Shown piece by piece: positions 53,797 through 62,150 of a DNA stretch of 64,000 bases. How positions within the stretch are numbered: position 1 is the stretch's first letter; each line of letters begins with the position of its first letter. The position numbers and the translations under genes are program-made. This DNA comes from Flavobacterium pallidum (GTDB taxonomy: Bacteria > Bacteroidota > Bacteroidia > Flavobacteriales > Flavobacteriaceae), in assembly GCF_003097535.1 (NCBI RefSeq), contig NZ_CP029187.1:2852001-2916000 (forward strand), read 5' to 3'. Below the pieces are notes generated by a model. The model was given only the letters and a program-made list of their open reading frames with translations, ran no database searches and had not been told where the DNA came from.

Positions 53797-55731
53797 ATGA
53801 CAACAATTCTTGCTTCTTACTGGTGGGTGCTCCTCGTCCTGCTGGGTATTCTTATGTACAAATTCGTACTTCGTGTGTTCTTCGGTATGGTGATCGTACC
53901 TGAAGATAAGATTGGTCTCGTGACCAAAAAATTCGTGCTTTTCGGCACTGAAAAATCATTGCCCGATGGTCGTATCATCGCCACTAAAGGCGAAGCGGGT
54001 TTTCAGGCAAAAACATTGGCTCCGGGTTTATACTGGGGCATGTGGATTTGGCAATACAGCGTCGATATGACTGCATTTACGATCATTCCTGAAGGCAAAA
54101 TCGGTCTGATATTGAGTAAGGACGGCAGGGAAATCCCAACAGGTCGTATCCTCGCGCGTAAAGTGGACTGTGACAATTATCAGGATGCCACGGCATTCCT
54201 TAACAATGGAGGGCAAAAGGGAAGGCAGACAGCGTTTATCACTACCGGTTCTTATCGTATAAACACTTTCTTATTTGAAATCGTGATTGCAGACCAGATC
54301 AAGATTTTCGAAAATATGATCGGTGTGGTTACGGCACTTGACGGCGACCCGATTCCGCAGGGACAAATTGCAGGTAAGAACGTAGAAGGCCATAATAATT
54401 TCCAGGATGTCGATTTCTTCCTGAATAATGGCGGAAACCGCGGACTGCAGCCACAGGTAATGTTGGCAGGTTCTTATTACATCAATACCTGGGCCATCCA
54501 AATCGAGCAAAACCCTATGACCGATGTACCGATCGGGTATGTAGGCGTCGTAATATCGTATATCGGTGAAGATGGGCTGGACGTTACCGGTGAGCATTTC
54601 AAACACGGAAATATCGTATCCAAAGGCCAGCGCGGCGTATGGATGGAGCCACTGGGTCCCGGAAAATATGCCCTTAATAAATATACGACCAAACTTGAAC
54701 CTGTACCTACGACCAATTTAGTACTGAACTGGGCGGATGCACGCAGCGAAGCGCATAACCTCGACCACAACCTTTCTACCATTACGGTGCGTTCCAAAGA
54801 CGGTTTCCCGTTCAACCTTGATGTTTCGCAGATCATCCATGTACCGGCGAATGAAGCCCCGAAAGTCATAGCCCGTTTTGGAAGTATGACCAATCTGGTC
54901 TCACAGGTTTTAGAGCCTACAATCGGGAATTACTTCAGGAACTCGGCTCAGGAAAGCGACGTAATTTCTTTCTTAAGCACACGTAAAGAACGTCAGGAGT
55001 CTGCTAAAAACCACATCAAGGTGGTGCTCGACGAATACAATGTGAATGCAGTCGATACGTTGATCGGCGACATCGTTCCGCCGGATTCATTGATGAAAAC
55101 CCTCACAGACAGGAAACTCGCCGAAGAAGAACAGAAAACATACCAAACCCAGAAAATGGCCCAGGAGCAACGCCAGGGAATGGAAAAGGAAACCGCCATT
55201 GCCGACATGCAGAAGGAAATCGTACGTGCATCCCAAAGCGTCGAAATCGCACAAAGGACTGCCGATGCTACGGTAAAAAAAGCGGAAGGTGATGCCACAA
55301 GTTTGAAATTAAACGTCAATGCGGAAGCGGAAGCCACTAAAATGCGCGCCAATGCAGAGGCAGAAGCCACGAAAGCCCGTGCCGGTGCACAAGCGGAAGC
55401 GACCAAACTCAACGCCAGTGCCGAAGCTGAAAAGATTTCAAAAACCGGTCTTGCCGAAGCCGAAAAAATCATGGCCATCGGTAAATCGACTGCGGAAGCC
55501 TACCAATTACAGGTTTCTGCTATGGGCGGTGACAATTTCACCAAGTATAAAATTACCGAGGAAATCGGCAAAGGTAAAATCAAGGTCATTCCGGACGTAT
55601 TGATTTCAGGGAACAATGGCACAGATGGCTCTATCAGTGGCTTATTGGGCATGAAACTGATGGAAATGATGGATGCTAAAGACGAGGCTAAAAAGCCTGC
55701 AACGAAATCAAACCCACCGAAAGAAGCATAA
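53797..55731 (+). CDS. Flotillin/SPFH protein with tandem N-terminal repeats
   Basis: A 644-residue membrane-anchored scaffold protein. One N-terminal helix (about 8-30), then four tandem copies of a 60-65-residue module (about 38-96, 100-165, 174-238, 247-305) with cores such as KIGLILSKDGREIPTG and MIGVVTALDGDPIPQG, and FLNNGGQKGRQ / FLNNGGNRGLQ. An SPFH/band-7 domain (about 300-440) and a coiled coil with AEAEATK-type repeats follow. It probably organises membrane microdomains. The repeat modules look like serial copies of the band-7 edge and enlarge the exposed domain. A terminator follows. Confidence 0.85.
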   Translation: MTTILASYWWVLLVLLGILMYKFVLRVFFGMVIVPEDKIGLVTKKFVLFGTEKSLPDGRIIATKGEAGFQAKTLAPGLYWGMWIWQYSVDMTAFTIIPEGKIGLILSKDGREIPTGRILARKVDCDNYQDATAFLNNGGQKGRQTAFITTGSYRINTFLFEIVIADQIKIFENMIGVVTALDGDPIPQGQIAGKNVEGHNNFQDVDFFLNNGGNRGLQPQVMLAGSYYINTWAIQIEQNPMTDVPIGYVGVVISYIGEDGLDVTGEHFKHGNIVSKGQRGVWMEPLGPGKYALNKYTTKLEPVPTTNLVLNWADARSEAHNLDHNLSTITVRSKDGFPFNLDVSQIIHVPANEAPKVIARFGSMTNLVSQVLEPTIGNYFRNSAQESDVISFLSTRKERQESAKNHIKVVLDEYNVNAVDTLIGDIVPPDSLMKTLTDRKLAEEEQKTYQTQKMAQEQRQGMEKETAIADMQKEIVRASQSVEIAQRTADATVKKAEGDATSLKLNVNAEAEATKMRANAEAEATKARAGAQAEATKLNASAEAEKISKTGLAEAEKIMAIGKSTAEAYQLQVSAMGGDNFTKYKITEEIGKGKIKVIPDVLISGNNGTDGSISGLLGMKLMEMMDAKDEAKKPATKSNPPKEA

Positions 55732-55759
55732 TCATTCATATCATACGGAAGCAATAAAG

Positions 55760-55790
55760 ACCGTTCCTTCACAGGAGCGGTTTTTTTTTT
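55760..55790 (+). terminator. Terminator after flotillin gene
   Basis: ACCGTTCC pairs with GGAGCGGT around TTCACA, followed by a ten-T run. Confidence 0.9.
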
Positions 55791-55876
55791 GCGTGCAATC
55801 CTGAAAAACAATCTTGTAAAGCTGTAAAAAACTACTTTTCAGTCTCGTTTAATTTTACATGCAAATTGCCTTTAAA

Positions 55877-56056
55877 ATGAAAAGACGGATCAAGCGTTCC
55901 AGGAAAAACAGCAAACGGAAAAACCGGCTCGGTGTGAAAAATTCACTTGTAAATAATATCAACGCACGGCGCAGAAAAGGTGTTGCAAGGAGCAAACGGA
56001 AATCGCATATTTCCAAAAAAGCTTACAAAGCCATGAGGGAAAATTGGAAAAAATAA
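55877..56056 (+). CDS. Very small, highly basic protein
   Basis: A 59-residue protein (65 if ATG 55859 is used) with roughly 40% Lys+Arg: MKRRIKRSRKNSKRKNRLG at the start, NARRRKGVARSKRKSH in the middle and an acid-poor tail ending NWKK. There is no hydrophobic core, signal or membrane segment. Composition resembles small nucleic-acid-binding or ribosome-associated proteins, but no family is recognised. It follows a strong terminator and precedes the GH13 lipoprotein by 68 bp. Confidence 0.6.
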   Translation: MKRRIKRSRKNSKRKNRLGVKNSLVNNINARRRKGVARSKRKSHISKKAYKAMRENWKK

Positions 56057-56124
56057 GAAAAAATGACCGCTGCACAATACTGTCGGCGGATTTTTATATC
56101 TTTAAATACCTTAACCCCAAAGAC

Positions 56125-57522
56125 ATGAAACAGCTATTCGCTTTTATGATCCCTGCTGCCCTGCTGCTTGTTTCAGGCTGCAATTCATCAACCAAAGACG
56201 GAGCTACAAATTCAAACGACCGTTATAAACCAAAAGAATATGTCGAAATAAAGCATCCCGATTGGACCAAAAATGCGACGATTTATGAAGTGAATATCCG
56301 CCAGTATACCCGTGAAGGAACATTTAAGGCCTTCGAATCACACCTGCCAAGGCTGAAAGCTATGGGAATCGATATTATCTGGCTGATGCCAATCCATCCT
56401 ATTGGTGTTGAAAAAAGGAAGGGTACTTTGGGAAGCGAATATTCTGTCAGGGATTATTTTGGGGTGAATCCTGAATTCGGTACCGAAGCCGATTTTAAGC
56501 ATCTTGTTGATAAAATTCATGCCATGGGGATGCACATTATTATTGACTGGGTCGCAAATCATTCTGCGTGGGACAATCCGCTGGCCAAAGAACATCCTGA
56601 TTGGTATTCGAAAACCCCGGAAGGACATTTTCAGCCGACACCTTGGTATGACTGGGATGATGTGATCGATTTTGATTACGAAAAGCCGGAACTCCGCAAA
56701 TACATGACTGGTGCTTTGGTATATTGGGTTAAGAATTTCAATATTGATGGGTACCGCTGCGACACGGCAGGTTTTGTCCCGACCGACTTCTGGGACAATG
56801 CCCGCGCTGAACTTGATGCAGTCAAGCCTGTTTTTATGCTTGCCGAATGGGAATCGCGCGACCTCCATAAAAAAGCATTTGACATGACTTATTCGTGGAC
56901 CTTATTTGAAAAAATGACTGCCGTAACCAAAGACAAAAAAAGTATGGCCGGTCTTGTAGAATATATGGCGCATGATGTGAGCACTTTCCCGCGCAACGGC
57001 TACCGCATGCTGTTCACAGACAACCATGACATGAATTCGTGGAATGGGAATATGGTTGCCAACTTTGGTGCGGGACTTAAAGCATCAATGGTATTGTGTA
57101 CCCTCATTAACGGCATGCCGCTGGTATATGGAGGGCAGGAAGCGGGACTGGCACGTTCCCTGAAATTCTTTGACAAAGATGAGATTGACTGGTCGGAATT
57201 TCCGTATGCTCCACTATATACCACACTTTTTGGCCTCAAACACCAGAACCATGCGTTATGGAACGGAAACAGCGGCGGCGTAATGGTACGCATCTTTAAT
57301 GACAAACCGGATCAGGTCATTTCATTTTCAAGGGCAAACGATGGGGACCAGGTTATCGCAATAGTCAATTACAGCGATAAACCGGCAACGGTAACACTGG
57401 ATTCGAAATACCAGAAAGGGAATTATACCGAGCTTTTTACAAACAAGGAAACATCGATTCAGGGCGACGATATATTTGAGCTGGACCCTTGGACTTATCA
57501 GGTGTTGGTAAAAAGGAAATAA
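56125..57522 (+). CDS. GH13 alpha-amylase-family lipoprotein
   Basis: A 465-residue lipoprotein (lipobox LVSGC, Cys19) with a complete TIM-barrel glycoside hydrolase family 13 domain. Region I is DWVANHS, region II GYRCDTAG (nucleophile Asp), region III LAEWE (acid/base Glu) and region IV TDNHDMNSWNG (transition-state Asp). A small beta domain follows (about 395-465). It probably acts on alpha-glucans at the outer or inner membrane. ATG 56125 gives the signal peptide; the longer frame to 56044 only adds a poorly conserved tail. Bidirectional terminator after it. Confidence 0.9.
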   Translation: MKQLFAFMIPAALLLVSGCNSSTKDGATNSNDRYKPKEYVEIKHPDWTKNATIYEVNIRQYTREGTFKAFESHLPRLKAMGIDIIWLMPIHPIGVEKRKGTLGSEYSVRDYFGVNPEFGTEADFKHLVDKIHAMGMHIIIDWVANHSAWDNPLAKEHPDWYSKTPEGHFQPTPWYDWDDVIDFDYEKPELRKYMTGALVYWVKNFNIDGYRCDTAGFVPTDFWDNARAELDAVKPVFMLAEWESRDLHKKAFDMTYSWTLFEKMTAVTKDKKSMAGLVEYMAHDVSTFPRNGYRMLFTDNHDMNSWNGNMVANFGAGLKASMVLCTLINGMPLVYGGQEAGLARSLKFFDKDEIDWSEFPYAPLYTTLFGLKHQNHALWNGNSGGVMVRIFNDKPDQVISFSRANDGDQVIAIVNYSDKPATVTLDSKYQKGNYTELFTNKETSIQGDDIFELDPWTYQVLVKRK

Positions 57523-57555
57523 AAAAAGTCCCGTTGCATACGGGACTCTTTTTTT
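57521..57555. terminator. Bidirectional terminator
   Basis: A-tract, AGTCCCGT, TGCAT loop, ACGGGACT, T-tract; perfect eight-pair stem between two convergent genes. Confidence 0.93.
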
Positions 57556-57568
57556 GTTATTTGAACTG

Positions 57569-58183
57569 TTACTTCAGTAGGAAATTCAATCCGATATTAA
57601 AGGCACCCCTGTCGTTGCTGATACCATTACCAAAATCATCTTGAAGGATTTCACTGAAACCTGCCTGTTCGTCATATTCTATAAAAAACTTCAGTTTGTC
57701 TGATACCGGAATTTTCACCCCAATGCCCAAGGCCAAACCAAAATCATTACTCTTGTAATAATCTTTCACATCCAAATCATAATTCGTTGCTTCCGCCTTA
57801 AGCAGGAATCCGGCATACGGCCCAAAATTCAGGTACCAGTTCCTTTTTTTACCAAAATGCCAGTTGGCCATGACAGGTACGGTCAGGTAATTCAACCTGA
57901 AATCAGTGATTAAATAATTGCTCCCATCAGTAATATAGCCGTTGTTCCATCCTTTTTGGTCATAATATAATTTTGCCTTAATACTCCATCGGTCGGAAAA
58001 ATAAAAATCGGCTCCTGCACTGACATTAAATCCTGTTTTGGTGTCCGCCTGGTTTTCAGAAGTGCGCGCAGTAGAGAAGTTTACTCCCGTTCCGAAAGCA
58101 AGCTCGATATCACCTTTAGCCTGAGCCAATACGCCAAGTGTACATCCGCAAAATACGATTGCGGTAATCAATAGTTTTTTCAT
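57569..58183 (-). CDS. Outer-membrane beta-barrel protein (porin-family type)
   Basis: A 204-residue protein with a signal peptide (cleavage near VLAQA, residue 21) and about eight amphipathic strands, e.g. IELAFGTGVNFSTARTS, FNVSAGADFYFSDRWSIKAK, YLTVPVMANWHFG, WYLNFGPYAGFLLKA, ending FNIGLNFLLK with a terminal barrel-type strand. It matches the OMP_b-brl_2 type common in Bacteroidota. The passenger or ligand is unknown. It is likely monocistronic. Confidence 0.85.
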   Translation of the reverse strand: MKKLLITAIVFCGCTLGVLAQAKGDIELAFGTGVNFSTARTSENQADTKTGFNVSAGADFYFSDRWSIKAKLYYDQKGWNNGYITDGSNYLITDFRLNYLTVPVMANWHFGKKRNWYLNFGPYAGFLLKAEATNYDLDVKDYYKSNDFGLALGIGVKIPVSDKLKFFIEYDEQAGFSEILQDDFGNGISNDRGAFNIGLNFLLK

Positions 58184-58238
58184 ATGTGTTTTAATTTGTT
58201 TGTGGCAAACATAATGCTTTTTTACTGATATCGATTTA

Positions 58239-59366
58239 TCAAATCATCATCAGCGCCTTCACCAATTCATCGATGTCGTCCTGTGAATTATAATGGCTGA
58301 AGGATATCCGCAGGCTGGGTTTCTCAAGATCACTACCACCCAGCATTTCCGCTAGCACATGCGACGGTTTTGGGCTTCCGGACTGGCAGGCGCTGCCGCG
58401 TGATACTGCGATACCTTTCATATCGAGGTTAAACAGGATCATGGATGTTTTTTCAGGTGAAAAGGGCAACAGCACATTCAATATGTTGTATAAAGTAAAG
58501 TCTGCATTTCCATTCACTTTCATTTCTGGAAACCGGCCTGACAATTGATCAAAGGCATATTGCTTAACCGACCTGATGTGGCTTTCATCAGATTCAAGTT
58601 GCGCATAAGAAAGTTCGAGCGCTTTTGCCATCCCCGCAATATTATGCACTGATTCCGTACCAGGTCGCAATCCTTTTTCCTGCTCACCTCCGAAAAAAAC
58701 AGGATTTATGGCGAGCCCTTTCCTGATGTAGGCAAATCCGATACCCTTAGGGCCGTGGAATTTATGCGCACTCGCCACCAGGAAATCTATTGGAAATTGC
58801 TGGACATCAATCCTGAGTTTCCCGACAGACTGCACCGTATCGGAATGGAAATAGGCTCCATAAAGTTTGGCCATTTTAGCAACAGCTTCAATATCTGTAA
58901 TGACTCCGGTTTCATTGTTGACATGCATCAATGATACTAAAGTAGGTTTATCCTGCGAAAGCAAAGACTCCAAATGCGCCATATCAATGCCGCCATCAGG
59001 AAGTATTTTTACATAATCTACAATCACCCCGTACTCTTGCCCCATCCTTTCCACAGCATGAAGCACCGCATGATGCTCGATTTTTGAAGTGATGATGCGC
59101 TCAACTTTAAGGTTTACAACTGCATTACGTATAATCCAGTTGTTTGCCTCAGTCGCGCCTGACGTGAATATGATCTCACCGGCATGGGCATGAAGCTGGG
59201 CGGCAATCGCTTTGCGGGACAATTCTATGGTATTACGGGAAATCCTCCCAAAACTGTGTGACGACGACGGGTTTCCAAAATCATCTGCCAGTATCCTCAT
59301 CATTTCTGCTATGACTTCAGCGCGGACCTGGGTTGTGGCAGCGTTATCTAAATATATTTTTTTCAT
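58239..59366 (-). CDS. Cysteine desulfurase (NifS/IscS-like)
   Basis: PLP enzyme removing sulfur from cysteine for Fe-S clusters or thiolated RNA. The 375 residues include MKKIYLDNAATTQVR, FTSGATEANNW, KIEHHAVLH, FHSDTVQSVGK, PLP-lysine motif SAHKFHGPKG (Lys202), and the persulfide-cysteine loop VSRGSACQSGSPKPSHV (Cys327). It is shorter than IscS and no scaffold gene lies nearby; tRNA thiolation or Fe-S supply are both open. A TAGCTTTG promoter box lies at 59372-59379, only 5 nt before the ATG. Confidence 0.92.
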   Translation of the reverse strand: MKKIYLDNAATTQVRAEVIAEMMRILADDFGNPSSSHSFGRISRNTIELSRKAIAAQLHAHAGEIIFTSGATEANNWIIRNAVVNLKVERIITSKIEHHAVLHAVERMGQEYGVIVDYVKILPDGGIDMAHLESLLSQDKPTLVSLMHVNNETGVITDIEAVAKMAKLYGAYFHSDTVQSVGKLRIDVQQFPIDFLVASAHKFHGPKGIGFAYIRKGLAINPVFFGGEQEKGLRPGTESVHNIAGMAKALELSYAQLESDESHIRSVKQYAFDQLSGRFPEMKVNGNADFTLYNILNVLLPFSPEKTSMILFNLDMKGIAVSRGSACQSGSPKPSHVLAEMLGGSDLEKPSLRISFSHYNSQDDIDELVKALMMI

Positions 59367-59371
59367 CGGTG

Positions 59372-59379
59372 CAAAGCTA
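59372..59379 (-). promoter_or_regulatory. -7 promoter box TAGCTTTG for cysteine desulfurase
   Basis: TAnnTTTG match with 5 nt before the ATG at 59366; predicts a leaderless or near-leaderless mRNA. Confidence 0.5.
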
Positions 59380-59433
59380 AGGAATTTGTGATTTCATTGT
59401 GAAGTGCGGCCCGCGAATTCCTTTTTTTTTACT

Positions 59434-59441
59434 TATTTTTG
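59434..59441 (+). promoter_or_regulatory. -7 promoter box TATTTTTG for lipoprotein gene
   Basis: TAnnTTTG match with 19 nt between the box and the ATG at 59461. It forms a divergent pair with the box at 59372. Confidence 0.6.
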
Positions 59442-59460
59442 CTCAAAATAGAAAAAGGAC

Positions 59461-60435
59461 ATGAAGAAATTTCTGGTTTTATTATGTTGCAGTATCCTGC
59501 TTAACAGCTGTAATGACGGGGATATTAAAGTAGAATCATTCGATTTTGAATCAGCACAGACGCGAACCTGCGGAGAAGACACCAACGACTTTTTCTTATA
59601 CAAATACAATGGAAATGAAGCGCTCATTATCCAGGTCCCGCAAACAAGGTTCATCAATAAGGAAACGCCGGCGGATACGCCTATCCAGATTCCGATTACA
59701 GGTACTGTACAAGTAATTTACAGGGTATATGACGGACCAATAACAGCTTCTACGCTTTGCAGCAACATTCCGCCATCGACTCCAAAAGTAATCGACGAAT
59801 GGAATGCAGAAGGCGGTACCATTGAAATCACAACAAGAGCTGTCAATACTGAAGTGGCAGCAACCGGTGAGAGCCTCATTACGTCGTTCAGCCACAACAT
59901 CATCTTTAAAAATATCACTTTTAACCGCGGGAACGACGAACATCAGACGACAGAGCAAATTAATTTTGGCACCTATACCACGCTGAACCGCAACAAGCCG
60001 GTAGATTTTACGAATATCGAAAATGTACAGACCTGTACTACAAACAACCTGCTTTATAAATTATCAGGAAACCAGATACTCGCTTTAAATCTGGATCAGG
60101 CCACTTTAGATACACTCTTTGCCAATGAGGCTACTACTATAGGAAACCCGAGACAGTTTTACATCAATGGCGAAGGACAGCTTTTATTTGTGGTGTATAG
60201 CAATGTCATCACCCAGGATATTCTTTGCAGCGGCAATGTAGGTGCCATTTCAGAAATATGGAATGCCCAAAACGGAGTGGATGGCATCAGTGGGCTCGTT
60301 GAGGTGGAAACTACTACCAGTGGCAGCAATTTCATCCATACCATCCATTTTAGGAATGTAAAATTCAAAAATACTGACGGATTGGAATTCACATTTGGCA
60401 CGAATTATCTTTTCGGGGAATACGTTACGAATTAA
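59461..60435 (+). CDS. Lipoprotein with two repeated halves
   Basis: A 324-residue lipoprotein (lipobox LLNSC, Cys17). The N- and C-terminal halves look like tandem copies: TCGEDTNDFFLYKYNGNEALI versus TCTTNNLLYKLSGNQILALN (about 37 and 189 onward); STLCSNIPP...VIDEWNAEGG versus DILCSGNVG...ISEIWNAQNG; and HNIIFKNITF versus HTIHFRNVKF. Each half keeps two Cys, so disulfides are likely. No family recognised; surface or periplasmic binding role is inferred from the lipid anchor. Confidence 0.75.
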   Translation: MKKFLVLLCCSILLNSCNDGDIKVESFDFESAQTRTCGEDTNDFFLYKYNGNEALIIQVPQTRFINKETPADTPIQIPITGTVQVIYRVYDGPITASTLCSNIPPSTPKVIDEWNAEGGTIEITTRAVNTEVAATGESLITSFSHNIIFKNITFNRGNDEHQTTEQINFGTYTTLNRNKPVDFTNIENVQTCTTNNLLYKLSGNQILALNLDQATLDTLFANEATTIGNPRQFYINGEGQLLFVVYSNVITQDILCSGNVGAISEIWNAQNGVDGISGLVEVETTTSGSNFIHTIHFRNVKFKNTDGLEFTFGTNYLFGEYVTN

Positions 60436-60531
60436 GATATGGGGTTTTAAGACCGCTGCGCTTTAGATAATCAGATTTTCTGGTTACGGACAATCATTCT
60501 TATAATCTTACAGTCTTAAAATCCTACAATC

Positions 60532-61077
60532 CTAATTCCTCTTGGCATTCTGCCTGAAATAAATCTCCGTAGCGCCGGCGCCGTACTTTTGGAAATTGGC
60601 ATCATGGAAATCAAGGTTGTCATACCGGCCTAAAAGGAAATCCAGTTCCGCTTTGAGCACTCCCTCTCCCACCCCATGTATGAATACGATTTTAGGGATG
60701 CGGTTGCTGATCGCAAAATCAATATGGCGTCTGGCCGTTTCAACCTGCAGGTTCAGGATGTCAAAATTATTCATTCCGCGATGGTTCTTCACTAATTTTT
60801 CAATGTGCAGGTCAAATTCGGGTACCGGAAGTTCTTTTGTCTTTTTCTCTTTGACAAAACTCCGTGGTTTCGGAATTTCTTTTTCCTTCAGGATTTGGTT
60901 CATATTCCCGGGCGAAAAATTAATTTCGGACCCACTTACCTTCAGCAATTCCTTTTGACGGAACGTAAGTTCAAAGCCATCCGTAGTTTCCACCTTCACC
61001 TGGTCGCCCTGCATGCCGATTACGATGCCCTCGATATCATCATCCAGTACCATTATTTTATCGCCTTTACTGAACAT
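60532..61077 (-). CDS. Smr-domain protein (MutS2-tail-like)
   Basis: A 181-residue protein. N-terminal SH3-like barrel (about 1-55, FSKGDKIMVLDDDIEGIVIG), a basic linker, then a Smr domain (about 90-180) with FDLHIEKLV (the Smr DLHG-like motif), HIDFAISNRIPKIVFIHGVG and the Gly-rich end. Smr domains nick or bind nucleic acids; in MutS2 they split ribosomes or act on recombination intermediates. The run of four Met codons makes the exact start uncertain by three residues. Its start overlaps the next gene by 11 bases. Confidence 0.85.
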   Translation of the reverse strand: MFSKGDKIMVLDDDIEGIVIGMQGDQVKVETTDGFELTFRQKELLKVSGSEINFSPGNMNQILKEKEIPKPRSFVKEKKTKELPVPEFDLHIEKLVKNHRGMNNFDILNLQVETARRHIDFAISNRIPKIVFIHGVGEGVLKAELDFLLGRYDNLDFHDANFQKYGAGATEIYFRQNAKRN

Positions 61078-61252
61078 CATCATCATCTTTATCCTGGTTT
61101 TTACTTGGGATCTTAGCGCTTAGCCGCATCATGCAAAACATAAAAACGGCAACCGCCCCAATCATCACGTACACATTCGGCTGCGCTTTGCTCTGTTCAT
61201 AAAGTGCCAGAAATATTGAAACGAATATCAGTGGAATCAGTATTTTTTTCAT
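61067..61252 (-). CDS. Small membrane protein (YbaJ-size hypothetical)
   Basis: A 61-residue protein with two hydrophobic segments (about 2-17 and 27-44, LIPLIFVSIFLALYE and VYVMIGAVAVFMFCMM) joined by a short loop, then a charged tail ending KDDDDVQ. No family recognised. Its 3' end overlaps the start of the Smr gene by 11 bases, suggesting translational coupling. Confidence 0.7.
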   Translation of the reverse strand: MKKILIPLIFVSIFLALYEQSKAQPNVYVMIGAVAVFMFCMMRLSAKIPSKNQDKDDDDVQ

Positions 61253-61344
61253 GTGGTGCATTTTGGCCTAAAAGTACGGACTTTCCAAACAAAGAAAAAA
61301 TCCGTTCCGGTAGCCGAAACGGATATAAAAATATTCGTGGAGCA

Positions 61345-61812
61345 TTAAGCACCGGCTCCCGAGATAAACGCCACAATCATCAGTAAAAAGGCCAATACAT
61401 AAATGGATAGGAAGATAATCGTAAATATCCCTACGAATTTATAATGTGATTTCAGGTATTCTAACGAATTTGTGAGGTACTCCGAGCTGTTCTCGCGAAA
61501 CGCTTTCTTCAGGTTTACGGCAAACTTGTTCAGGTAAAAAATCGGGAAAAACATGATTGCGATGGCAATGATCATTATAACCGATAAAATTCCGACACTG
61601 ATTTCCTGCACACCTTCATTGGCACCGGCGGGATTGATCAGCGATGAATTTCCGGTGATTATAATGGCCAGCGTCAAAAGCACCATAAGTCCCAGGTATA
61701 CAAAACCGATGATACTTAAAAAATTGGCCCATTTTCCTACTTCCCTAAGGAACTCCTTACCGGAATCGGTTAATTGCATTTCAAATTTTTCAAACGAAGA
61801 ATTGCCTTCCAT
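61345..61812 (-). CDS. DUF5362-like four-helix membrane protein
   Basis: A 155-residue protein. A short cytoplasmic start (FEMQLTDSGKEFLREVGKWANF) is followed by helices near 30-53, 72-95 and 122-150, and a soluble helical loop LNKFAVNLKKAFRENSSEYLTNSLEYLKSH between the last two (given in parts). This matches the DUF5362 pattern. Function unknown. A family-1 repeat element lies 130 bp upstream of its start. Confidence 0.72.
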   Translation of the reverse strand: MEGNSSFEKFEMQLTDSGKEFLREVGKWANFLSIIGFVYLGLMVLLTLAIIITGNSSLINPAGANEGVQEISVGILSVIMIIAIAIMFFPIFYLNKFAVNLKKAFRENSSEYLTNSLEYLKSHYKFVGIFTIIFLSIYVLAFLLMIVAFISGAGA

Positions 61813-61941
61813 AATGTTCAGTTTTAAAAGTTAATTCTCAAATTTAACAAAATAGCGTCGATAACGCTTTTCAGGCCTAAAAAGTTTTAAACAAAAGCAA
61901 ATCCTTGAATCAACTAAAAATTTTAATAAAGTAAAATATGT

Positions 61942-62080
61942 AACTTTAACAATTGCTGTGGATTTTGCACACCTAAAGAAGAATTTAATTTTGTAGGGAT
62001 GACATTATCCCCTTCCCTGAAGGTAAAATACAATTTTCCCGCGACATTGTTTTACGTAAAACACACACCTATTGTTAAAC
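61942..62080. repeat. 139-bp inverted-end element, family 1, copy B
   Basis: Ends 61945-61971 and 62053-62079 pair at 20 of 27 positions plus one G-T. The left arm differs from copy A (36623-36649) at two positions. Inside, GGGAT and ATCCC face each other. The 338-bp gap 61813-62150 otherwise contains only the rocD terminator. Confidence 0.8.
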
Positions 62081-62121
62081 TTCCAGCTGAATTAATCTAT
62101 ACCTTAATGCAGCACTCAAAC

Positions 62122-62148
62122 AAAAAACCCGCTTTAAAAGCGGGTTTC
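62122..62148 (-). terminator. Terminator after rocD
   Basis: On the minus strand: AAACCCGCTTT pairs with AAAGCGGGTTT, followed by TTTTG. Confidence 0.92.
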
Positions 62149-62150
62149 TA

